From Bacteroidota bacterium (GTDB lineage Bacteria > Bacteroidota > Bacteroidia > Flavobacteriales > Weeksellaceae), in NCBI GenBank assembly GCA_023458415.1, contig JAEWZO010000036.1, positions 1 through 30,398 on the forward strand: a DNA stretch of 30,398 bases, written 5' to 3'. A program made the position numbers and the translations under genes. Below the pieces are notes generated by a model that searched no databases, was not told the DNA's origin, and was given only the letters and a program-made list of their open reading frames with translations. Shown in pieces: positions 1-5,946 of this stretch; the stretch's first letter is position 1; each line of letters starts with the position of its first letter.

Positions 1-338
1 ACTTTAAAATATGGAAAGAGCAAAGGTTTCATTACTACATGGAAGCTAAAAGACTAAAAGAAAAAGACTCCAAACTGAAAAGATCTTATATCAAGGAAGG
101 AATGCAAAGGTATCTTTCTGAAAAATATCCAATGGGTTGTATGTTAGGGTATTTACTTGAAGGTAATGCTGACGAAACTAAAAACGGGATTAACTCTCTT
201 TTAATAAAAGATAAAAGAAACTCTGAAGTGCTAAACCTTGAATCTCACAATCTTATAAAATCCTATTATGAATCCAATCATTCCAAAATTGGAATTCTTA
301 AGCATTTGATTTTTGACTTTACAAATAATCAAAATTAG
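1..338 (+). CDS. Partial hypothetical protein (C-terminal part), possible PD-(D/E)XK nuclease-like
   Basis: The reading frame is open from the left edge (first full codon at base 3) to a TAG at 336-338, so the 5' end lies outside the window. An ATG at 39 exists, but the frame continues upstream of it without a stop, so I treat the gene as truncated by the window. About 111 residues are visible. The stretch reading HYYMEAKRL contains an E-x-K preceded by hydrophobic residues, as in the core strand of PD-(D/E)XK nucleases. It is followed by a Lys/Arg-rich helix and a hydrophobic GCMLGYLL segment. I do not recognise a specific family; the nuclease idea is inference from one short motif. The gene is more AT-rich than the housekeeping genes to the right and sits next to a possible integration boundary, which would suit an accessory or defence gene. 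A 9-bp hairpin covers the stop codon. Confidence 0.55.
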   Translation, partial: FKIWKEQRFHYYMEAKRLKEKDSKLKRSYIKEGMQRYLSEKYPMGCMLGYLLEGNADETKNGINSLLIKDKRNSEVLNLESHNLIKSYYESNHSKIGILKHLIFDFTNNQN

Positions 339-364
339 TCCCTACTTAAAAAATCAGGGACTAA
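335..364 (+). terminator. Hairpin spanning the stop codon of the left-edge gene
   Basis: TTAGTCCCT at 335-343 pairs perfectly with AGGGACTAA at 356-364 across a 12-base AT-rich loop, and the TAG stop lies inside the left arm. No T-run follows on the plus strand, so this may be an mRNA 3'-end structure or a weak terminator. The CAGGGA of the right arm is repeated 12 bases further on (CAGGGACTA, then CAGGGATTA). Confidence 0.4.
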
Positions 365-603
365 AACAGGGATTATCTAAACATATCTATTGGTTTTTGA
401 TTGGTTATAAAATTTCATAAACCGCTAATAATCTGTTTTTTAATTATTTACTGTGTTTTATTGTGATATAAAGATACTTCCGTCTTCGCTACAGAAAATC
501 CCAACTACTGTTGGGATTTTTTTGTTGCAAAAGTTGTCGTTTTCCATCTTTCTTCAAGAAGCACATTATTAATTTGAATTTATTTTTTGAAATAATGTAA
601 AAT
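339..603. other. Non-coding stretch with a possible tRNA 3'-end remnant
   Basis: No convincing gene is visible between the left-edge gene and the small-RNA candidate. Near 473-486 a short segment ending CGTCTTCGCTAC resembles the last bases of a tRNA acceptor arm, and it is followed within a few bases by a strong terminator, the same arrangement as the real tRNAs at the right end of the window. No tRNA body lies upstream of it. The reading is that a mobile element may have recombined into a tRNA gene and left this duplicate 3' end. This is inference; no second copy is present in the window to compare. Confidence 0.3.
497..525 (+). terminator. Rho-independent terminator
   Basis: AAATCCCAAC and GTTGGGATTT form a perfect 10-bp stem with a TACT loop, followed directly by a run of T. 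It is oriented to end plus-strand transcription arriving from the left edge, or formerly that of a tRNA. Confidence 0.8.
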
Positions 604-604
604 G

Positions 605-637
605 TTTTTGTGAATAAGAAAATTAATAGTAAATTTA
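605..637 (+). promoter_or_regulatory. Bacteroidetes-type promoter for a small-RNA candidate
   Basis: TTTTTG at 605-610 is separated by exactly 19 bases from TAAATTTA at 630-637. This matches the primary sigma consensus TTTG-N19-TAnnTTTG with only the last base different. Transcription would start near 641-644. No believable open frame follows; a terminator lies about 60-90 bases downstream. Confidence 0.55.
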
Positions 638-640
638 CAT

Positions 641-735
641 CGCTTTGGAAGGGAATACTCCTGAGTAAAAGCAATAATTTTTTTTCATCATTTGTGTTTT
701 TAGAACCGTGTGGCAACATACGGTTCTTTTTTTTT
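641..735 (+). ncRNA. Candidate small RNA (about 95 nt)
   Basis: A near-consensus promoter precedes this segment and a Rho-independent terminator closes it. The 5' part can fold: GCTTT at 642-646 pairs with AAAGC at 668-672, with an inner GGA...TCC pairing. An AT-rich single-stranded linker of about 30 bases with an eight-T run follows, then the terminator stem at 702-727. The only plus-strand frame through it (610-798) would read through the terminator and antisense to the next gene's end, so I reject it as coding. I do not recognise a known RNA family. Support comes from promoter, fold and terminator only; conservation could not be checked. Confidence 0.45.
702..735 (+). terminator. Rho-independent terminator
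   Basis: AGAACCGT at 702-709 pairs with ACGGTTCT at 720-727, followed by eight T. On the minus strand no T-run follows the stem, so it serves plus-strand transcription, i.e. the small-RNA candidate, and not the convergent DUF3810 gene ending at 740. Confidence 0.8.
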
Positions 736-739
736 CCTG

Positions 740-1819
740 TTATTGGTCGGTATTTTCTTCGTAACGCAGCAGTAAATCAACAAAATACGAGTAGGTAACA
801 CTACCTTCCTGTTGATTGGCTTTAAGGAATAAATCGTTGGTAAACATAAAAAAACTATCCAGCAAACCAGAGTGTTCTTCCACAAATTTTCTTTCTGCGG
901 CTCTGTCTCTTTTCATGCCTGGTGAGAACTTTTCGACTGTTTCCTCAACAAATTGGGGATTTTCCTGATGAATATTTGCCAGCAAAGATTTCAAAACAAA
1001 AAATTCTGTGCTGTATCTTAGTTCAGGGAGATCAGAATTTTTTCCAATCAGATATGCGATAAAATTAGCTTCCTGTTCCCGGGCGAAACCCATTTGATGG
1101 GCGCTTTCGTGAGCCAATGTAAAAGGAAGAAAAGTTTTTGGAAGCTCGCTGTTATATTGTGCTTCGGCAGTGAACGGATTATAATATCCCAAAATTCCGC
1201 TGAAACTCATCACACCTTTAAAAATACTGGGCTTAAAAGAATTCTCTCTTACTGCGTCTTTATCGATTAAATGGTTTGGAAGTTCATGCTGCGCTCTTAA
1301 AACCTTATTCTCTATTTTGGAAAAATCTTTTATGGTAAAAACTCCGTTAACATCTTCCGTTACAAGTAATCTTGTCTGCTTACAGCGTTCAAGATAGATA
1401 AGAGCCATTTTTTCTGCTTTATCCGCTGTAGGATTTTTCTGTGAAAGCTTACTGATTATAGGTTCCTGAAAATAAAGCATTCCCCACAAAAGCTGATAAA
1501 TAAGGTAGATTAAGTTCAACAAAACAAGAAGCTGTAGAAGAGAGTTGTTCCTTGTTTTCTTTTTGATGGAATTGATAACTAAATATGAAATAAGCGCAAT
1601 AAGAATGATGTATAGGAAATCTCCAGCCGAGAAAGGAATCCATGAGAAAATCTTTAGGTGCGTCGTTTTTTTTAATTCAAAAACATATTCGAAAAAGACA
1701 ACTGCGGCTTTCAGCTTAGAAAGAATAAAAAACAAAAGAAATTGGGCAAGTAATAAACCCGCCCAAAACCTCTTTCTTCTAAATATTTTATCTTTTTTAA
1801 TGACCACCTTCCTGCTCAA
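740..1819 (-). CDS. DUF3810 family membrane protein with an HExxH metalloprotease motif
   Basis: The 359-residue protein matches the DUF3810 pattern, found mainly in Bacteroidetes. Three hydrophobic segments (about residues 18-35, 66-86 and 93-116) are followed by a soluble domain with HESAHQMGFAREQE: H237, E238 and H241 as in HExxH zinc peptidases, then G244 and acidic E248/E250 that could give the third ligand. The role is not established; a membrane-anchored zinc peptidase is an inference from the motif. There is no ATG before about residue 114, so a non-ATG start is needed: TTG at 1819, or GTG at 1807 (four residues shorter). Both overlap the 3' end of the transporter gene upstream (stop at 1797), suggesting translational coupling in one transcript with the sugar transporter. 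Confidence 0.85.
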   Translation of the reverse strand: MSRKVVIKKDKIFRRKRFWAGLLLAQFLLFFILSKLKAAVVFFEYVFELKKTTHLKIFSWIPFSAGDFLYIILIALISYLVINSIKKKTRNNSLLQLLVLLNLIYLIYQLLWGMLYFQEPIISKLSQKNPTADKAEKMALIYLERCKQTRLLVTEDVNGVFTIKDFSKIENKVLRAQHELPNHLIDKDAVRENSFKPSIFKGVMSFSGILGYYNPFTAEAQYNSELPKTFLPFTLAHESAHQMGFAREQEANFIAYLIGKNSDLPELRYSTEFFVLKSLLANIHQENPQFVEETVEKFSPGMKRDRAAERKFVEEHSGLLDSFFMFTNDLFLKANQQEGSVTYSYFVDLLLRYEENTDQ

Positions 1820-3242
1820 TATTTTTAAGGTCGATTCCCTGAGATTTCAAGATGCCTTTAACACGTATTGCATAGAAAGCAAGATACGCAAAACACAGTA
1901 CACCAACAATATAACTGAAATGGATATTAGTAAGATCTGCAAGATAACCCTGTAACCAACTTACAATTCCACCGCCCATAATCATCATAATGAGGAAGCT
2001 GGAACCTTCGTTCGTGTGCTTTCCGAGGCCGTTGATAGCTAGTGCAAAAATACATGGCCAAAGCGTGGAACAGAACAAACCAACACTGGTAAAAGCGTAC
2101 ACTGAAATCATTCCGGTGGTGAACATTCCGATGAGAAGCGCAAGAATTCCCAACAAAGAATAAATGAGAAGCATTCTTGCGGGATTTCCTTTACTCATAA
2201 TATCTCCTGCTATCATAACAAGGATAATGGCGGCATATACGTAAAACGGTCTTAAGTCGTGTTGAGCTATTGCATTTACACCAAGAAAAACAGCAAAAGC
2301 AAGATAAGGCGCAAAAAATCGAAGCATTTTTTTCATGCCTGCATTTACATCAAAAGCCTGTACAGCTCCGCCCCAACGTCCAATCATAAGAGAAGCCCAA
2401 TATAACGAAATGTACGGTGCAACGTCTTTCGTTTCAAAACCAAGGTCTTTTTCCATATAAGCAGGAAGGTTGCTCGCCGTTGAAACTTCTACACCTACGT
2501 AAACAAAAATGGCAATCATCCCCAATAAAAGTTGAGGATATTGAAAAGCAGAAGTCCGGTGATGACCGTCCGGTGCATCGTCTGTATCTTCCTCGACCAC
2601 TGCGGTTATTTTTGGCAGTTTAGAAAATTTAATCAGTACTGCTACAAGAAGAAACGCGATTCCCAACCCTAAATAAGGAATTTTCACACTTTCGATACTG
2701 GCTTCGGTATTGGCAGCAGAAGCGGCCCCAAAAATTGCAAACGAAACAATCAGTGGTCCGACGGTGGTTCCTAAATTGTTAATTCCTCCCGCCAAAGTAA
2801 GTCTTTGTGAACCTGTCTCTTTGGGTCCTAAAGCAATAGCAAGCGGATTGGCCACAATCTGAAGCAAAGAAAAACCAAGTCCAATTACAAATAGTCCGGT
2901 AATCATCAGAATGAAAGAACCATTATTCGCTGCTGGAATAAAGAAAAGTGTTCCGACAACTGAAATCAGCAAACCATAAATAAGTCCGTTTTTGTAGCCA
3001 ATTTTATTTACAAAATCCTGTCGCAGACTTTTAGATATCATTAAATAAATAAGCGATCCAACAGTATACGCAATGTAAAAGGCAAGTGAAACAAGCTGGC
3101 TCTGACTTTGTGTAAGATTAAATGCTTTTTTGAAAACCGGGATTAAAATATCGTTACTCGCGGCAACAAATCCCCAGAAAAAAAATACGGTGACAAGCGG
3201 AATAAACTGTCCCCAATTGGTTTTATTGGTGTTCTGATACAT
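1797..3242 (-). CDS. Sugar MFS transporter, FucP/GluP-like
   Basis: A 481-residue polytopic membrane protein of the major facilitator superfamily, fucose/glucose-galactose:H+ symporter branch. Diagnostic stretches are FFFWGFVAASNDIL near residues 20-33 and LQIVANPLAIALGP near 127-140, followed by ETGSQRLTLAGGINNLGTT, which correspond to the N-terminal signature and the helix 4-5 region of FucP/GluP. It would import a hexose across the inner membrane; the substrate cannot be read from sequence. Length is slightly above the usual 410-440 because of a charged loop near the middle (EEDTDDAPDGHHRT). It is first in a two-gene unit with the overlapping DUF3810 gene, and a TATATTTG promoter element lies just upstream at 3265-3272. 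Confidence 0.9.
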   Translation of the reverse strand: MYQNTNKTNWGQFIPLVTVFFFWGFVAASNDILIPVFKKAFNLTQSQSQLVSLAFYIAYTVGSLIYLMISKSLRQDFVNKIGYKNGLIYGLLISVVGTLFFIPAANNGSFILMITGLFVIGLGFSLLQIVANPLAIALGPKETGSQRLTLAGGINNLGTTVGPLIVSFAIFGAASAANTEASIESVKIPYLGLGIAFLLVAVLIKFSKLPKITAVVEEDTDDAPDGHHRTSAFQYPQLLLGMIAIFVYVGVEVSTASNLPAYMEKDLGFETKDVAPYISLYWASLMIGRWGGAVQAFDVNAGMKKMLRFFAPYLAFAVFLGVNAIAQHDLRPFYVYAAIILVMIAGDIMSKGNPARMLLIYSLLGILALLIGMFTTGMISVYAFTSVGLFCSTLWPCIFALAINGLGKHTNEGSSFLIMMIMGGGIVSWLQGYLADLTNIHFSYIVGVLCFAYLAFYAIRVKGILKSQGIDLKNIEQEGGH

Positions 3243-3264
3243 AAAACAGAGTGGTTAATAAAAA

Positions 3265-3272
3265 CAAATATA
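3265..3272 (-). promoter_or_regulatory. -7 promoter element (TAnnTTTG) for the sugar transporter
   Basis: The minus strand reads TATATTTG, a perfect match to the Bacteroidetes -7 box, in the 44-base gap between the plsC-like stop and the transporter ATG. No TTTG is found at the standard distance upstream, so only the -7 half is supported. Confidence 0.5.
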
Positions 3273-3286
3273 TATAAAAAATCTGC

Positions 3287-4012
3287 TCATCGTGAGATTT
3301 CAAGAACTTTTTTAATTTGCTGATAAGCGTCTTCTTTTAGTTCAGCAACAGGTTTGTTCGGCTCAAGAATATCGTTGAAGTAAACTTTTACTTTTCCGGG
3401 ATAACCTTTGGAATAATCGAACGGAAACATTTCTTTCAAACCAACAAAAGTAAAAACAGCGATGGGCGACTGATGTTTGTAAGAAAGTGTAAAAGCTCCG
3501 TCTTTAAATTTATCCAGCACAACAGATGTGTCATCAGGAACGCCGCCTTCAGGAAAAATAACGATACTGTCGCCTTCTTCCATTCTTTCAGCGCATTTTG
3601 TGTAAACTTCGGCCCGACTTTTTGGCGAACTTCGGTCTACCAAAACACAGATTCTCCTATAGATGATTCCAAAAACCGGGATTTTTTCAATTTCCTTTTT
3701 TCCAACATAACAAAGCGGATGATGCGGCATCAGAATACAGGGTAGCATTACATCCATAATCGAAGTATGGTTGGAAATGAATACGTACTGCGTGTTTTTG
3801 TCAAACTTTTTGTCAGTGAGCTTGGTGAGTTCGTAGCGGAAACCCATTCCGTAAAACATTCCGTAACACCAGATTCGGATGAAGATATAGCAGTATTTGT
3901 AATGCTCTTTACGGATGGAAAGCAACAGTACAGGAATCCCCAAAATCAGTGTAAGTACAGCTCCTAAAAAGCCAAACCAAATACGCCAAATGTAATTAAG
4001 AATTTTAGTCAT
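3287..4012 (-). CDS. plsC: 1-acyl-sn-glycerol-3-phosphate acyltransferase family (PlsC-like)
   Basis: The 241-residue protein carries the acyltransferase block I NHTSIMD (residues 81-87, catalytic His and Asp in NHx4D) and block III FPEGG (153-157). An N-terminal hydrophobic segment at about 10-32 would anchor it in the inner membrane. The family transfers an acyl chain to lysophosphatidic acid to make phosphatidic acid for phospholipid synthesis. Bacteroidetes carry several paralogues, some of which acylate other lipids, so the exact substrate is inferred. Its start lies 18 bases after the stop of the gtrA-like gene, and the two probably share a transcript. Confidence 0.88.
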   Translation of the reverse strand: MTKILNYIWRIWFGFLGAVLTLILGIPVLLLSIRKEHYKYCYIFIRIWCYGMFYGMGFRYELTKLTDKKFDKNTQYVFISNHTSIMDVMLPCILMPHHPLCYVGKKEIEKIPVFGIIYRRICVLVDRSSPKSRAEVYTKCAERMEEGDSIVIFPEGGVPDDTSVVLDKFKDGAFTLSYKHQSPIAVFTFVGLKEMFPFDYSKGYPGKVKVYFNDILEPNKPVAELKEDAYQQIKKVLEISR

Positions 4013-4030
4013 CAGAAATTAGCGGAATAA

Positions 4031-4489
4031 CTAGCCGTTAAAAATAATCCTTTTTTTTACAGAATAATTAAGAAGCGAAACCAAAAGAATTGCGGCAATC
4101 TTACTCAGCATTTCGTGGCTGAAGACAAAGAAAACCAAATCCAGGTAATCGGTGAAAACGAAACGAAAAAATATCTGAAAAAACATCAGACTTAACAAAG
4201 TTGAAAAAAATGAAACCGACATAAAATAAGCGAATTCCCTTTTCTTCGAATGTTTCCCGCGCTGAAAAACAAACCAAATACTGAAAAAATAATTTGAAAT
4301 TATACCAAGCGTGGTCGAAAATATATTACTCAGCGGGAAATGGATTCCGTAAAAATTGGTTTCAGCGCTGATAACTGTAGGCAAATAAACACTGAAAAGT
4401 TTGAAACTGCCGATTTCTACTACCGCGCTCAAGGCACCGGCAACAATAAAGAAAAGTACCTGTTTCTGCTTTAGTAAAAGTTGTTTCAT
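4031..4489 (-). CDS. GtrA family membrane protein
   Basis: A 152-residue protein with four hydrophobic segments (about residues 10-35, 54-76, 87-110 and 125-142) and the family pattern: an N-terminal FIVAGALSAVVEIGSFKLF helix, the ISNYFFSIWFVF stretch in helix 2, and a basic tail KKRIIF. GtrA proteins are thought to move or position undecaprenyl-linked sugars for cell-surface polysaccharides. I chose ATG 4489 over ATG 4498 (three residues longer) because a perfect TAAATTTG -7 box sits at 4501-4508 on this strand, which places the transcription start at about the upstream ATG. It is followed 18 bases later by the plsC-like gene. Confidence 0.85.
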   Translation of the reverse strand: MKQLLLKQKQVLFFIVAGALSAVVEIGSFKLFSVYLPTVISAETNFYGIHFPLSNIFSTTLGIISNYFFSIWFVFQRGKHSKKREFAYFMSVSFFSTLLSLMFFQIFFRFVFTDYLDLVFFVFSHEMLSKIAAILLVSLLNYSVKKRIIFNG

Positions 4490-4500
4490 ACAGTCCACGG

Positions 4501-4508
4501 CAAATTTA
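4501..4508 (-). promoter_or_regulatory. -7 promoter element for gtrA-plsC
   Basis: The minus strand reads TAAATTTG, a perfect TAnnTTTG box, immediately upstream of the gtrA-like gene. The expected start of transcription (about 3-7 bases downstream) falls at 4494-4498, which argues for the ATG at 4489. No -33 TTTG is seen at standard spacing. Confidence 0.5.
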
Positions 4509-4620
4509 TAACTATATGTTAAACAATTAAAAAAACTTATAAAATATTTTTTTATTTCCGAAATGTTGTTAACTTTATTTTCCCATTAGCGATTTTTACC
4601 TGATAGATTTTTCATTTTCA

Positions 4621-4680
4621 ACGTTGTAGGAAAATGTTCTGTTTGTCTGGATTGTCCCAGTTTTTACAACCTTACAACGT
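4621..4680 (+). repeat. Inverted repeat in the divergent intergenic region
   Basis: ACGTTGTA at 4621-4628 and TACAACGT at 4673-4680 are perfect 8-base inverted arms 44 bases apart, each flanked on the inside by GG/CC (the right arm with one extra base). The region lies between the divergent gtrA unit and the 83-residue gene. It could be a paired operator or a long hairpin. No function is assigned. Confidence 0.35.
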
Positions 4681-4702
4681 ATAATTTAACAAAACATGAA
4701 CA

Positions 4703-4954
4703 GTGAATCCGCAAAGACCATCATTCAGAAAATTCAGAAATCTTCAGCAGAAAATTGAAGATCTGGAAAAAAACAGCCCGCGTTTTAAGAGAGTATATTC
4801 CGAGTACGAAACCATGTCCGACGAACTTTGGGATTTGGAGAACAATGACACCACCAATGTACCGGATGATTTTCTTGATGCCGTAAAAATTCAGACAGAG
4901 TATCTGGAACACGAAATTGATGACTGGTTACTCGACGACGGCGAAACGTCGTAA
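4703..4954 (+). CDS. Small acidic hypothetical protein
   Basis: An 83-residue soluble protein with no signal peptide or membrane segment. The N-terminal 20 residues are basic (RPSFRKFRNLQQK); the rest is acidic and rich in Glu, Asp, Tyr and Trp, with helix-forming, coiled-coil-like spacing (LQQKIEDLEKN; YLEHEIDDWLLDD). I do not recognise a domain. The first usable in-frame start is GTG at 4703, because an in-frame TGA lies at 4697-4699; the next in-frame ATG is at residue 38. An out-of-frame ATG at 4696 overlaps this start and would encode only 20 residues. The gene ends just before a clear terminator, so it forms its own unit. Coding status is supported by codon use and by fit to the terminator, not by homology. 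Confidence 0.65.
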   Translation: MNPQRPSFRKFRNLQQKIEDLEKNSPRFKRVYSEYETMSDELWDLENNDTTNVPDDFLDAVKIQTEYLEHEIDDWLLDDGETS

Positions 4955-4972
4955 CCGCGATAGAAATTCCTT

Positions 4973-4998
4973 AAGCTCCTCACAGATGAGCTTTTTTT
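4973..4998 (+). terminator. Rho-independent terminator after the 83-residue gene
   Basis: AAGCTC at 4973-4978 pairs with GAGCTT at 4988-4993, followed by T residues to 4998. It separates the small gene from the kinase unit. Confidence 0.75.
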
Positions 4999-5052
4999 GT
5001 GCCCGTTTATTGAAATTAAATTAATATTTTAGCGGATTAAACTTCCACAACT

Positions 5053-5913
5053 ATGATTGCCATTATCGACGGCGGTTCCACAAAGTGCGACTGGGTAATT
5101 CTGGAAAATTCCGGGAAACTGAAGCTGAAGACGGTGACGCTGGGCTTTAATCCGAACATCATCAATCCGGATTTTATTCAGCAGGAAATCGACAAAAATA
5201 CAGAACTTTCTCCGCTCAAAAATCAGATACACAAAATTTTCTTTTACGGTTCCGGTTGCGGTACCAAAGCAAATCTAGAAAAAGTGTACGGCGAATTCGA
5301 AAAAGTTTTTCCTTTTGCCGAAATTACGGTGAAAGAAGATATGACGGCCGCTGCATACGCTGCCTACGATGGCGAACCGGCGATTGTCTGTATTTTGGGT
5401 ACAGGATCCAATTCGTGTTTTTTTGATGGTGAGAAAATTCGCCTTGATTTGCCTTCACTGGGTTTTCTGATCGGTGATGAAGGAAGCGGAAGTGCACTCG
5501 GAAAACATTTGCTGCGAAGGTTTTTCATGAAGAAACTTCCTGACGATCTGCGTGAAGAGTTTATCGATACGTATCAGCTTACGATTGATGAGGCCATCAG
5601 AAACATGTATCATAATCCAAGAGCCAACGCGTATTTGGGAGAATTCAACAAATTTATTGCCGACCGGAAAAAACATCCTTACTTCCAGAATTTAATTTTC
5701 GACGAAATGAAAAACTATCTGGAATATCAGGTTTTGCCGTATCCGGAAGCCGGGAAAGTACAGATTAATTTCATTGGTTTCATCGCCTATATATATGAAG
5801 ATATTTTGCGGGCAGCTGCAGCTGAGCTTAATCTGAAAGTCGGTCGTGTGGTGCAGAAACCTATCGAAAGTCTTGTGGATTATCACAAAAATTACATCCT
5901 TAAATTAGAGTAA
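5053..5913 (+). CDS. BadF/BadG/BcrA/BcrD-type ATPase, N-acetylglucosamine kinase-like
   Basis: The 286-residue protein belongs to the ASKHA (actin/hexokinase fold) superfamily. The phosphate-1 loop DGGSTKCDW starts at residue 6, a KED motif lies at 94-96, the phosphate-2 loop ILGTGSNS is at 114-121, and GDEGSGSALGK is at 141-151. Length matches the short bacterial branch that contains N-acetylglucosamine kinases. It would phosphorylate an amino sugar in the cytoplasm, for example during wall or chitin-sugar recycling; the substrate is inferred. It ends 33 bases before the preferred malic enzyme start and is probably co-transcribed with it. Confidence 0.85.
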   Translation: MIAIIDGGSTKCDWVILENSGKLKLKTVTLGFNPNIINPDFIQQEIDKNTELSPLKNQIHKIFFYGSGCGTKANLEKVYGEFEKVFPFAEITVKEDMTAAAYAAYDGEPAIVCILGTGSNSCFFDGEKIRLDLPSLGFLIGDEGSGSALGKHLLRRFFMKKLPDDLREEFIDTYQLTIDEAIRNMYHNPRANAYLGEFNKFIADRKKHPYFQNLIFDEMKNYLEYQVLPYPEAGKVQINFIGFIAYIYEDILRAAAAELNLKVGRVVQKPIESLVDYHKNYILKLE

Positions 5914-5946
5914 ACGGTGCTGGTTGCAGCATCGAACGAAAAGAAT

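Noticed and set aside
489..719. Minus-strand frame of 76 codons
   Set aside because: It covers two terminators and the small-RNA candidate on the opposite strand, with low-complexity Leu/Lys runs and no domain.
610..798. Plus-strand frame of 62 codons
   Set aside because: It crosses a strong terminator and ends antisense to the DUF3810 gene; composition is poly-Phe from T-runs.
5025..5032. TATTTTAG as a promoter box for the sugar kinase
   Set aside because: It has one mismatch to TAnnTTTG and no -33 element at normal spacing; in this AT-rich background that is too common to report.
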